Below the pieces are notes generated by a model. The model was not told the origin of the DNA, did no database searches, and worked only from the letters and a program-made list of their open reading frames with translations. DNA of 64,000 nucleotides, taken from assembly GCF_035046485.1 (NCBI RefSeq), contig NC_085138.1, positions 326,922,129 through 326,986,128 of the forward strand, in the 5' to 3' direction. The position numbers and the translations under genes were made by a program. Positions 44,962 to 57,100 of the stretch are shown here, one piece after another. The DNA comes from Aedes albopictus (Eukaryota > Arthropoda > Insecta > Diptera > Culicidae). Each line of letters begins with the position of its first letter. Within the stretch, counting starts at the first letter, position 1.

Positions 44962-46575
44962 ATGATGATGATATTGTTCTACCATCTATTGTAGCAAGGC
45001 AGCTGCCTATAGCACTGGAATAATCTGAAAAGCGATATGATCAAGATTGTGCTGTTGTTAGTGGTCAGTCATTCTCCTGTATGAAGGGCCAAAAAGGGTT
45101 GCGCGGACCCGCAAGCAGAGACACTTGCGCGAAACCCGCGTCAGGGGAAAAGATTCTCCTTCCAGAAGAAAGTTCTCACGAACAACTGCAAAATCAAGCC
45201 CTCGATTGACAGAATACTCCCAATAGATGGGGTCGAAGAGCCCGCCCTCAATCCACGAAATGTTAACAACAAGGAGGAGGCAGCTCCTGTCCAAATCGTT
45301 TCAATCGGGTGCCCTGATGGTCTCTCCCTTTCCCAATATATGATGAGATATGTATATGTAATGTATGTCAGTTAGACCGGCCCACATTTGTATGACGCAA
45401 AAAAAAAGTTTTCAAAATTCACGGGGCACCCCATAGAATCGTGCCTTTGGATGAGAAGAACAATCTATGAAAGATTCAGCTCAATCGGTTGAAAACTGAG
45501 CTGGCGCAAATGAGTTGAAGGTTTGTATGGGATGTTCAGTAAAAATATATGAGAAATTGGATGACCTCCAGTCTCTCATTCAGTACGCTGGTTTGGCGAG
45601 TTCGATTTGGCTCAGAATTGAATGAATGATAGTTGATACCCCAAAGAACAACTTTGTAGAAGATCATATCATGATAAAACTTCATTTAGTTGCGGTTTCG
45701 GCCAAGGAAAGCAGGATGAGGACATCTTCTCCCGTTTACTCTCGGTTGTTATATGCAGCACGTGTTTGTCGGTCGTAGCTTGCGCACTACATCATAGGCG
45801 GCTATGTTGTCTTTCATTTCCATCGCTCACACACGTGGATGGGTCTCGAGACAATGGAGAATTACATAGCTGCCTATGATGTAGCGCGCAAGCTACGACC
45901 GATAAACACGTGCTGCATATAACAACCGAGAGTAAACGGGAGAAGATGTCCTCATCCTGATTTCCTTGGCCGAAACCGCAACTAAATTAAGTTTTATCAT
46001 GATATGATCTTCTACAAAGTTGTTCTTTGGGGTATCAACTATCATTCATTCAATTCTGAGCCAAATCGAACTCGCCAAACCAGCGTACTGAATGAGAGAC
46101 TGGAGGTCATCCAATTTCTCATATATTTGGACTGAACATCCCATACAAACTTTCATCTCATTTGCGCCAGCTCAGTTTTCAACCGATTGAGCTGAATCTT
46201 TCACAGATTGTTCTTCTCATCAAAAGGCACGATTCTAGAGGGTGCCCCGTGGAATTTTTCGACATTTTTGCATTTGGGCCAGTCTAATGTCAGTGTGTGT
46301 TGTGTATGTTTTGTTATACATTTGTTTAAAAAACAATCATAATCATGATTAATAAGCATTTATAAACAAAACATTTACTTGATTACTCCTGAAATAGAAT
46401 GTGGATTAACATCAACACATTGAAAAAAGCACATCAAATCTCGATCCTGGAATATCTGCTCACCACTGATCGGCCATTTTAGGCATGAAAACATTAACAA
46501 GATCAAAATTTGATGTGGTGGTAGATCTTACACCGCAACGCACCATTCTAAGGTGATCTACCCAAGTTACGGGGG
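44962..46575. mobile_element. Unclassified insertion in the hAT MITE, long TSD
   Basis: CTTTGTATAAGACCATAT (44944-44961) and CTTTGTAGAAGACCATAT (46576-46593) bracket it. Most of it, apart from the inner hAT MITE, is non-repetitive. The minus-strand frame 45058-45294 has no recognised domain. Confidence 0.5.
45373..46286. mobile_element. Intact 914-bp hAT-type palindromic MITE, TSD ATGTCAGT
   Basis: TAGACCGGCCCACATTTG and CATTTGGGCCAGTCTA are the ends. ATGTCAGT is duplicated at 45365-45372 and 46287-46294. The arms (about 400 bp) pair nearly throughout, around a small loop near 45835-45850. It is of the same family as the 44506-47526 element in which it is nested. Confidence 0.92.
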
Positions 46576-47125
46576 CTTTGTAGAAGACCATATTATGATA
46601 AAACTTAATTTAGTTGCGGTTTCTGGTAACGAAAGCAGGATGGGGACATCTTCCCCTGTTTACTCTCAGTTGTTACATGCAGCACGTGTTTGCTGTTCGA
46701 AACTTGCGCTCAACATCATAGGCGGCTATGTTGTCCTTCATTTCAATTGCTCACGCACGTGGGCGGGTATCGAAACAATGAAGAATTACATAGCTGCCTA
46801 TGATGTAGTGCGCAAGCTTCAACCGACAAACACGTGCTACATGTAACAACCGAGAGTAAACGGGGGGAGATGTCCTCATCCTGCTTTCGTTAGCTGAAAC
46901 CGCAACTAAATTAAGTTTTATCATGATATGGTCTTCTACAAAGTTGTTCCTGAGGGTATCAACTACCATTCTTTCAATTCTGAACTAAATTGAACTCGCT
47001 GAACCGGCGTACTGAGTGAGAGACTGTAGGTCATCCAATTTCCCATATATTTGGACTGAAAATCCCATACAAACCTTCAACTCATTTGTGCCAGCTCAGT
47101 TTTAAAGCGATTAAGCTGAATCTTT

Positions 47126-47416
47126 TTTTTTGGGGCCCATATAGCCGAGGCGGTAAACGCACGGGTATTCAGCATGACCATGCTGAGGGTGACGGGTTCG
47201 ATTCCCGGTCGGTCCAGGATCTTTTCGTAAAGGAAATTTCCTTGGCTTCCTTGGGCATAGAGTATCTTCGTGCCTGCCACACGATAATATACACATGCAA
47301 AATGGTCATTGGCAGAGGAAGCTCTCAGTTAATAACTGTGGAAGTGCTCATAGAACACTAAGCTGAGAAGCAGGCTTTGTCCCAGTGAGGACGTTACGCC
47401 AAGAAGAGGAGAGAGG
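47126..47416 (+). mobile_element. tRNA-headed SINE, TSD AAGCTGAATCTTT
   Basis: AAGCTGAATCTTT at 47113-47125 and 47417-47429 is a 13-bp target duplication. The head has the A box TAGCCGAGGCGG and B box GGTTCGATTCC with a long variable arm, resembling tRNA-Leu. It ends in an AAGAAGAGGAGAGAGG purine tail. Confidence 0.9.
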
Positions 47417-47534
47417 AAGCTGAATCTTTCACAGATTGTTCTTCTCATCCAAAGGCACGATTCTAGAGGGTGCCCCATAAATTTTTCCAACTTTTCTTTC
47501 TCGCCATACAAATGTGGGCCGGTCTAGTGCTGCT

Positions 47535-48012
47535 GTACGCCAGTGAAACCTGGTGTGTATCAGTGGAGAACTCGCAACGATTGCAAGGATTTATCAATAG
47601 ATGCCTGCGGTATATAATTCTTGCATGGTGGTCTCATATAGCCAAGGCGGTAAACGCACGGGTATTCAGCATGACCATGCTGAGGGTGACGGGTTCGATT
47701 CCCGGTCGGTCCAGGATCTTTTCGTAAAGGAAATTACCTTGACTTCCTTGGGCATAGAGTATCTTCGTGCCTGCCACACGATATACGCATGCAAAATGGT
47801 CATTGGCAGAGGAAGCTCTCAGTTAATAACTGTGGAAGTGCTCATAGAACACTCTGAGAAGCAGGTTTTGTCCCAAAGAGGACGTTACGCCAAAAAGAAG
47901 AAGAAGAATGGTGGTCTCACAAATGGATCTCCAACGAGGAGCTCCATCGTCGATGTCATCAAAAGCCGACAGAAATTCGGGAGCAAAAGTGGAAGTGGGT
48001 CGGCCACACTCT
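47535..48012 (+). pseudogene. LINE segment: C-terminal domain, left part
   Basis: LYASETWCVSVENSQRLQGF and INRCLRYIILAW, then (after the SINE) WISNEELHRR and GHTLRR. This is the conserved region after the RT in RTE LINEs. It is continued exactly at 60709 (GGNEICKQVL) after the giant insertion. Confidence 0.85.
47637..47907 (+). mobile_element. tRNA-headed SINE, TSD ATGGTGGTCTCA
   Basis: A second copy of the SINE at 47126-47416, with about 95 percent similarity by eye. ATGGTGGTCTCA is duplicated at 47625-47636 and 47908-47919. The tail is AAAAAGAAGAAGAAGA. Confidence 0.92.
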
Positions 48013-48029
48013 ACGCAGGGTAGACGTGT

Positions 48030-48145
48030 GCGCCGCCGCGCCGCGCCGCCGTCGCCGACGATTTTTTCACGCCGCCGCCGCCAGTTGAATTGACCCGGCG
48101 CGCCGCTGTTCATATTTTTCCACGCCGCCGAACAAAATTTCTCAC
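48030..48145. repeat. Left subterminal CGCCGCC cluster
   Basis: Repeated CGCCGCCG and CACGCCG motifs inside the left end of the giant hAT-like element. They are mirrored by the cluster at 60590-60690. Probable transposase-binding zone (inference). Confidence 0.75.
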
Positions 48146-48419
48146 GCCGATGAGAAAACGACAAAGATTTTTTTTCTCAACAACCTATTTAAATATGATA
48201 CCAATAACAGTGTTAATTTTCAAACAATTTCTATTTGCTTTCTTTGTGCATATTAGACATATTTTCCTGAAGTTCTTATCTTGTGATTTTTTTCGTATTT
48301 TTTAGTGATTTCATTTAATGATTTCTTACAGGAATATGTATTGTGAAAATACTCATTCTTTTTTAAGTACTAAGCGAGACTCTTTTGAAACCCATAACGG
48401 ATTATCAACAAAAATCTTG

Positions 48420-48725
48420 GCGGTATTCTCATTAGGTCCCTAAACACATTCTCCTGCATATTCATTGTATATCTCTTGGAAGATTTTTATGGCAATTTAC
48501 GAATGACATTCTTGGAGGCATATATTCCATGAATTCTTAAGAAATTCCTATACAGGATCCTCCAGAAATTTCACTACGAATTCTTCTAGAGAAACTTTTA
48601 AAAATTCTGTCAGAAATTTCTCCAAGGATTCTTAAAAAAATCGAATGTTCCTTTAGAAATACTTTTAGAGATGCCTTGAGTTCCTCCATAATTTTTTCAA
48701 AGAATGTCTATGGAGGATTTATTAA
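48420..48725. repeat. 12-bp minisatellite block in the giant element
   Basis: Units of the AAATTCTTAAGAAATTCC and AGGATCCTCCAGAAATTTC type. It is the leftmost piece of the element's internal array. Confidence 0.6.
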
Positions 48726-48728
48726 AAA

Positions 48729-48994
48729 CTAGCTGTCCCGGCAAACGTCGTACTGCCTGCCTACTGTGTTTTTTGACATGTAGCTCCGTAGAGACGTCCC
48801 CCGCAAAGTTATCTGTGTGGGAGCCCCCCGTTCCAGAGACCGGAGAGGTCCCGCACCAAGCTAAGAACCTTCCCCGGTCCCAAATATACCCACATACAAA
48901 ATTTCACACCGATCGGTCTAGTAGTTTCCGAACCCATAGCGGTCAGACAGACAGACAGACAGACAGACAGAAATTCATTTTTATATATATAGAT
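48729..48994 (+). repeat. Dispersed repeat ACTAGCTGTCCCGGCAAACG
   Basis: Starts ACTAGCTGTCCCGGCAAACG, contains ATTTCACACCGATCGGTC and a (CAGA)n run (48944-48970), and ends TTTTTATATATATAGATT. A shorter related copy lies at 18127-18386. It splits the minisatellite array. Confidence 0.7.
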
Positions 48995-49019
48995 TTCGTT
49001 AAATAGGTCACGTGAAAAT

Positions 49020-49235
49020 GGTCCATTCTTCAATTGCTTCTTCTATAAATTTCTCCATGGAGTATCTCCAGAAAATTCTCCAGAAATTCTTCCATTATTT
49101 CGTTCAGTAATTTCTGTAGATACTCTCTGTGATTTTGTAAAAACAAATCATATAGAGATTCCTTTAAGATTTCCTCTGCATATTCCTCGATGTATTTCAC
49201 AGAAAATTCCTCCTGAAATTCTTCCAAAGAAACCA
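49020..49235. repeat. 12-bp minisatellite block
   Basis: AAATTCTCCAGAAATTCTTCC units, up to the CCCAAGTAACA end at 49236. Confidence 0.6.
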
Positions 49236-50569
49236 CCCAAGTAACAAATTGACAACCTTTCAGCTGTCGTGGTAATTTATAAAGGCTTTATTATATCGGC
49301 AAACATGCCGTATTGCCTACAGGAAGCATTTGAATATGCAAAATAACCACAGTTCAAAATCTTACCTCTAATTGTTTTCATAACCTTCTGTAGCCAAAAT
49401 TTAAATACCAGTATTTACAATTTATTTATCATAGCATTCTGTTCCTCTAGAGAACCCTGCATTCAAAACTACAAACATAGACTTATGAATGTTGTGATAA
49501 ATTATTCTATAAATGTACTTTGTTATTATGAAAGACACGAGTAAGCACAATGGTTTTATCTAAGATCAAACGGCATTTAAGCCAGCTGATCAGCGGCTGC
49601 CTGCTGACCGAATGCCATCTTTGTTTTTGGCCTATAATTCACATCCCGTAATGGCACTCTTGCGCTAGCTAGCAAGAATCTATGTTTCCAATCAAAGCTA
49701 GTTTCGAATGGAAGTTTATCTCGACATTCTCCAGGCCGTGAAAGTGAAACAGAACCAGGGACGGAATCACAAACGGGCACTTTACAATGCACTAACCAGT
49801 GCCACATCAAGAAAAAGGTTCATAGCAGGCATCTCTAGTTAATCTGAAGGTTGAATTGGCACTATGAACAACGCTCGTCTGAATATTCAGCCCGAGCAGA
49901 AGGGAATAACAACAGCATAAGGAGCTGTGTTATTTGAGCAAAATAATTGAATAATAAAATCGATTATTTTTAAGTTATTACCATAACATATTGTGTTATA
50001 AACTTGTCTGTCATAAGCGGCAAAATAACAAATTCCATAACAAAAAAATGTTCCTGGAAAACCATTTCAATAACTTGTTTTGTTAGTTTCAATAACAACA
50101 TAATAACTGTGGATTCGGAAAATAGTTCAATAACAAATTTTGATATTAATATGTTATTGATAATAATCGGAGAGCAGAATTTGCTATGATATCAAACTCG
50201 TTACTAAATAAGATATAATACTTATTATATAAAATTATTCGCTTTGTCTCATCACTCATCACGTAAGAAATATTTTCAAATGATCGAAAAATACTATATT
50301 CAGCTTTTAATTCATTCTAAGAGATTTGAAGTCGCAAGATAATCGTAGTTTAGTAATTTCTATATTATTAAATACGACGAGCTTCGATTTCCTCCCGTAA
50401 TTTAAAAACTGTTATACTTTAATTGTTTTGGGAGCACATATGACCTTTGTTTTTTTTTCAGCATAGAAACTGAAGAATTTTTAGAATGCTCAACAGTTTT
50501 GCAGAAAATGTTTGGGATATTGGAGATATTGTACAGATTATGACAATTTTCCTGGAAAGATTGTTTTAT

Positions 50570-50695
50570 CTTGTACCGACTTTTCGAACCTTCTAAGCAG
50601 AATACCCTCTACAAATGAGTGTAATCAGTTTCGTACACTTAGGGCGGAATTAAAAGGTACGAAAATGATTACACTCATTCGAAGATTGTTTTAAT
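50570..50695. repeat. GGGCGGAATTAAAAGGTACG module, copy
   Basis: CGACTTTTCGAACCTTCTAA, AATGAGTGTAATCAGTTTCG, then AGGGCGGAATTAAAAGGTAC and GATTACACTCATTCGAAG. Same module as 59088-59280. Confidence 0.65.
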
Positions 50696-51117
50696 TCCTC
50701 CGATTTTTCCCTGGATTCAAGAATTATGTCGAATATTCCTCCTGGATTCTACAAGAATTCCTCCAACAATTTTGCTATGATTTCTCCAAGAACTTCCTCT
50801 AGAACTTTCACCAGAAATTTTTGCAATATTTTTTTTTTCTAAAAATCCTCTATTTATTTCTCTAAGGATTCCGTCAAAAACTCCTTTTATGTTTATCAAA
50901 TGACTTTGTCATAAAATTCCGCCAAAAAACCTAATAATTGCTCAGAAGAATTACCTTCGGAATTTCTAAGAAAATTGCGCCAGTAGTTCTCTTGAAGACT
51001 TCTCCGGGGATTTATGGAAAGGTTCCTCTAGAACTTCCAAGTGCTTATCCGAAAATTATTTAAGGAATTCTAAAAAGGAATCGTTCAGGAATTTCCTTTT
51101 CAACTGAATACAAAAAT
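50690..51117. repeat. 12-bp minisatellite block
   Basis: ATTCCTCCTGGATTCTACAAG and GAACTTCCTCTAGAAC-type units, immediately left of the inner hAT-like element. Confidence 0.55.
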
Positions 51118-51125
51118 GGAACAAC

Positions 51126-54100
51126 CAAGGGCGTAGCCAGCTTTTCGGTCAGGGGGGGGCAAGCACCCTTAGTAAAAATGTACCTACTAGCTTTTATAAC
51201 TAAACGCAACACGATGAGATTGAATATAATAACATTATATTCTAAAAGCTTTATTTAACCCTTAACCCTGTTGTATTTTGCACAATACGTTTACAAAAAC
51301 TCGCCTGATCTACACAAATCAACGTGGTGCTGATAGCGATGGCCAATTTCTGGAAGATTAAGGATTTTTATTTACTCGTGCAATATTTTGCTCTGATTTT
51401 TTTGTCAATGTCTACAAAACATTCACCAGAAATTATAGCTGAACTCTTTTGGAAATTACGAACTGTTTTGAGGATAAACCTAGAATTTCCTGGTTCCTGT
51501 ATGCTTCCATTTATCTTCCAATACTATTTGCTGAGGAAATTCCTCTAGAATTTTTTGAATTTTTGAATTCCAGAAGGAACTCCTGTAAAAATTTCAAAAA
51601 ATGAACCTGTACGAATTCCTGGATAAATTATGGGAGGGATACCTAGTGAAATTTCTGAAGAGATCTCATGAGGAAATCCTAGATAAATTTCTGGAGGATT
51701 CCCTGGAGGAAATTCTGGAGAAATTCCTGCAGGAATTCTGGACGGAATCCCTAGTAAAATTTCATTAGAAATGTCTTTAAAAATTAATATATGAAATCTT
51801 AGAGAAATTTGTGAAGGAATCCTTGCAGGAATGCCTGTAGAAACTTCTGAGCAAATTCCCGGCGTAATTCCTGGAAGAATTCCTGGAGAATTTCCTTGAG
51901 CAATTTTTTGGGTGAATTCTAGGAATCCCTAGGAGAATTCTGGGAGAAATTCCTGATGAAATCTCCAGAGGAACTCTGGGAGAAATTGCTGGAGAAATTA
52001 AAAAAAAAAATCCCTTGAGAAATTCCAGGAGGATTTCCTGAAAGAACCCTTGTAGGAATTTCTGGAGGATTCCCTGGTGGAATCTCTGGAAATACCCCTC
52101 GAAAAATTCGTGGAGAAATCCCTGAAGTAATTGCTGGAGGAATCTCTGGAGGAATATCTGGAGGAATCCCTGAAAATTTCCTCAAAGTATTCCTGGAGAA
52201 TTTCCTGAAAGAATCTCTGAAGAAATGCCAAGAGGATTTCCAGGAGAAATTCCTGGACGAATTGTTGGCATAATTTCTGAGGGATGCTAGGAATATTCCG
52301 GAAGAAATTCCTGGGGTATTTCCTGGAGGTATTCCGGAAGAAATTTCCTAGGGAAATTCCTAGATAACATCCCGGAGAATAAAAGGAGGAGTTCCTAGTG
52401 GTATTCCTGTGGAAATTTGTGGAGGAATCTCTGGAGGAATTCTCGAAAAAAATACTGGATGAATATTTAGAGGAATCTCCAGAAGAATTCTAAGAGATTT
52501 CTGTTTCTATTTCTGTTATTTTTCTATTTTTGAAAGAATCCCTTGAGAGATTCCTGGAGGAATTTCTAGTGGAATTGCAAGTGGAGTTCCTGGAGAAATT
52601 CTCGAAGGAATTCCTGAAGGAATCCCAGTGGGTTTCCTTGAAGAAATTTGTGAAGAAATCCCTGGAGGAATATCTGGAGGAATCCCTAGTGGAATACCTG
52701 GAGGAATCCCTGAAAAATTCCTGCAGGAATTCCTGGAGAATATTCTTGAAGAATTTCTGAAGAAATCTCTAGAGGATTTCCTGGAAGAATCTTTGGAGAA
52801 ACTTCTGGAGGATTTCCTGAAGGAATCTTCAAAGAATTTCCTGAAGAGATTTTTCATGGAGAAATCTCTGGAGGAATCCCTTCAGGAGGGAAATCCCCTG
52901 GAGGAATATCTGGAGGAATCAGGAAGCAATTCCTGATGAAATCTCGGGATAAATTCCTGGAGAAATACCTAGAGGAATTGCTGACATAACTTCTGAAAGA
53001 TGTCCAGGAGCAATTCCTGGGGTAGTTCCTGATGAAATGACTGGGATTATTCCTGGAGAAATTCCTGGATAAAATCCTGGAGGAATACCTGGAGGAATTA
53101 CTAGAGGTATTTCTTTGGGAATTTCTGGAGGAATCTCTAAGAGAAATTCGCGGAAGAATTACTGGATGAATTTCTAGAGAAATTCTGGGAGAATTCTATT
53201 TCTATTCTGTTATTTTTCTGTTTCTGAAATCCTGGAGGAATTTCTAGCGGAATTTCTGGAGAAATTCTTGAATAAATCCTTGAAAGAATGCCTGAAGGAA
53301 TCTCTGGGGAATCCTAGAAGCAGTTTGTGAAGAAGTCCCTGGGGGAATCCCCGAAAAATTACTGATGGTATTCCGCCAGGAATTTCCTGGAAGAATTTAT
53401 GAAGAAATCCCTAGAGGATTTCCAGGCAAAATCCTCTGAAGGATTTCCTAGAAGAATCCCTGAAATACTCCTGAGGGTATTTCTGGAGAATTTTCTGGAA
53501 GAATTTCTGAGAAAATCTCCAGAAGAATTTCTGGAAAAATTCCTGGAGAAATTGTTGACATAATTTCTGAAGGATGTCCAGGAGCAATTCCTGGATCAAT
53601 TCCTAGAGAAATTTCTGGAGGAATCCCTGATGAAGTTCTTGGGGTAATTCTTGAAGAATTTCCTGGAATAATTCTTGGAGATATTCCTGGATAAAATCTT
53701 GGAGGAATTGCTGGAGGTTCTCCTTTGGGAATTGCTGGCGGAATCCGTGAGGGAATCTCTGGAGGAATTCCGTCAACAACTTCTGGATGAATTTCTGGGG
53801 GAATCTATGGAGAAGCTGGGAGAAATTTCTGGAAAAAAAAAACCCTGAGAAATTCACGGAGGGATTTCAAGAGACATCTCTGAAGGAATTCCTGGAGAAA
53901 TCTCTGGAAAAATCCCTGAAAAAGTTCCTGGACGAATTTTAGCGGAATTCTTTGAGAAATATCTGTAGCGATTCCTGGAGGTAAAACTGGAAGACTTCTT
54001 GGTGGAATTCCTGGAAAAATTCCAGAAGGTATTCCTGGAAAAAACCCTGGAAGAATTTCGGAATTAATCCCTAATTTATGATGGTGTTCCTTGATTAATT

Positions 54101-57100
54101 CCTGGTGTAATTCCTGGAGGAATCCCTGAAAAATTCTTGAAGGTATTCCTGGAGAATATTCTTGAAGAATTTCTGAAGAATCCCTAGTGGATTTCCTGGA
54201 AGAATCCTTGGAGAAACTTCTACAGGATTTCCTGGAGGAATCTTCAAAGAATTCCCTTAAGCAATTCCTGATGGAATCTCATGAGAAATTCCCGGAGAAA
54301 TACCTAGAGGAATTGTTGACATAATTTCTGCAAGATGTCCAGGAGCAATTCCTAGAGAAATTCCTGGAGAAATTCCTGGAGAAATTCCTGGGGTAATTCC
54401 TAGATAAGTTCCTGGATAAAATCCTGGAGAAATTCCCAGAGGTATTCCTTTGGGAATTTCAGTAGGCATCTCTAGAAGAATTTTTGGAAGAATTACTGGA
54501 TGAATTTCTAGAGGAATTCTGGGAAATTTTTATTTTTATTCTATTTTTTTCTATTTTTGAAAAAATCCCTTGAGAAAACTCCGGAGGATTTTCTAGCGGA
54601 ATTTCTGGAGGAATTCTTGGATAAATCCTCGAAGGAATTCCTGAAGAAATCCTTGGAGGAATCCTAGAAGCAGTTTATAAAGAAATTCCTGGGGGAATCC
54701 CTAAAAAAATGCTGATGGTATTCCTCCAGGAATTTCCTGGAAGACTTTATAAAGAAATCCCTAGAGGATTTCCAAAAATAATGTTCAGAGAAACTTCTGG
54801 GGGATTTCCTGGAGGAATCTTCGGAGGATTTCCTGGAGGAATCCCTGAAAAATTCCTGAGGGTATTCCTGGAGAATTTACTGGAAGAATGTCTGACAAAA
54901 TTTCTAGAAGAATTTCTGGAAAAATCCTGGAGAAATTGTTGACATAACTTCTGAAGGATGTCCAGAAGCAATTCCTGGATCAATTCCTAGAGAAATTGCT
55001 GGAGGTATTCCTGAAGAAATTCCTAAATAAAATCCTGGAGGAATTGCTGTAAGTTATCCTTTGGGAATTGCTGGCGGAATCCTTGAAGGAATTCTTAAAG
55101 GGATCTCTGTAATAATTCCTTCAACAATTTGTGGATGAATTTCTGGGGGAATCTCTAGAGGAGCTGTGGGAGAAATTTCTGAAAAAATCGCCTCCCGGAT
55201 CCCGGAGGAATTTCTGAAGAAATCTCTGGAAAAATCACTAGAAAAGTTCCTGGAGGAGATTTTTGTGCAAATCCTGGAGGAATGCCTGTAGCAATTCCTG
55301 GAGGGAATACTAGAAGATTTCTTGGCGGAATTTCTGGAAAAAATCCAGAAGGTATTCCTAGAAAAAATCCTAGAAGAATTTCTGAAGGAATCCCTGAAGG
55401 ATTTCCTGAAGTAATTCCTAGAGGAATTCCTGAAGAAATTTTTGGATGAATCTCTTAGGGAATTCGTATAGGAATACCAGAAATAATTCCTCAAGAAATC
55501 GCAGATGGAGTTCTTGAACAAATTCGGAAGGAATCCTTAGAAGAGTTTCTGAAAAAACTCCAGAAGGAAACCCGGAAGAAATTTCAAGAGGAATTACTAA
55601 GGGAATCCCTAAGCAGTTCCTGGAGGAAGTACTGAATCAATTCCTAGAAAAGATCCTTAAAAAATACAATGAGAAATTGCTGGAGGAACCTAAAAAGAGT
55701 TCGTGGGAGAATCTTTGGAGGATGTTCAAAATAAGTTGTTTCAGAAAGAATCACAGAAGGAAGTCCCGAGTTAAGTCCTGCAGAAATTCTTGGGGGAATC
55801 TCTGGGGGATATCCTAGAAGAATACCCGAAGAGTTTAACGGAGGAATCTCTAGAAATACTCCTGGAAGAATCTCCATAAGAATTCCTGGAGGAATTTCTG
55901 GAGAAATATCTATACGCATTTAAATTCCCAGAGGATTCCTGGAATAATTCTTAAAGGAATCTCTGAAGAAATTCATGGAGAATTCGCAGTAAAAATTTCT
56001 GGAGAAATTGCAGATGGAATCCTTGGAGAAATCCTGAAGGAATACTAATAAGAGTTTGTGGAAGAACGCCTTGGGGAATCCCTGTAGCAGTTCCTGAAGA
56101 AACCCCAGGAGAAATCCTGGGGAATTCCTAAATAGTTCCTGGAGGAAGTATTGGATTATTTTTTGGAATCTTCTGAAGAAATTCTAAAAGGTGTTCCTGG
56201 GGGAACCCTTTTAGGATTTTTTTTTAAATAATTCCTGGAGAAGATATTCCCGGTCGAATACTTGGAGGAATGCTTGAAGGAAAATCTGGAGGAATCCCGG
56301 AAGCAATCCCATGATGAATTCTTTAGGAAATCCCAGGAAAGCTTTGTTAACAAATTCCTGGAAGAATTTCTGTAGGAAATTAAAAATGAAGGCATCCATG
56401 TCTGCAATATTTTTTGGACGAATTATTGTTGGAATTTTTGGATGGAGAATGTTTTGTACAATGATTTAAGGAACTCCTGGAAATTTCTGGAGGAATTATC
56501 AAAAAAAGCACTGGAACAATCACTGAAGGAACTTCAGGAGAAATTCCCGGAGGAATGCCTGGTGAAACCTATACAGGAATTCTTGGAAAACTCTCTGGAG
56601 CAATCCATCTAGAATCACTGAAGGAAGCTATGGAAAATTCCTGAAGGAATTCATCGATATATCCTTGCAGAAGTATTTGTAAAAAACTGAAGGAATCGTG
56701 GGGGGAATTCTTAAAGCATTTCTTGGAAGAAATTCTAAAAAACTATCTGAACCCTGCAAGATGTCCATGGAAAAATTCACGAAATAGAAACTCCTGGATA
56801 TGTTCCTTGAGGAATTTCTGAAGGAATCCTTGGAAAAGTTCCTGAATAACTGCCTAAAGGAATTTCTGGAGATGTCCTTGAAAGAATTTGTAAAGAAATC
56901 CCAGGTATTATTATCTTAGCATGACGTTTGTTTGAATTGAAAATTCGTGCAGCAATAGCATATAACTGCACTCTAGTTCTACAAAGTCCTTGTTTTTCCC
57001 TACCGGAAACTTGCCATGCTGTTTTTGTGTTCCATGAATAAACATCGCAAAATTTAATCATTCATCCAAGCTTGTTATTTGGTTAAATTCTATAAGATTG

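Larger units (their letters stand above)
44506..47526. mobile_element. hAT-type palindromic MITE complex, TSD GTGCTGCT
   Basis: TAGACTGGCCCAAATGC (44506) and CAAATGTGGGCCGGTCTA (ends 47526) are inverted ends. GTGCTGCT flanks both (44498-44505, 47527-47534). The original element is a foldback with long arms, and the left arm (44506-44961) is mirrored at 46850-47515. It has been filled by a MITE at 44769, an unclassified insertion at 44962-46575 and a SINE at 47126. No transposase. Confidence 0.88.

Noticed and set aside
47133..47217. Functional tRNA-Leu gene
   Set aside because: A second near-identical copy at 47637 with its own target duplication shows this is a SINE head.
51900..55950. Many frames of 60-155 codons rich in LEEF, PGI or RNSS
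   Set aside because: Four-residue period equals the 12-bp unit, and they occur on both strands and in several frames with scattered stops. No domain or start context supports a protein.
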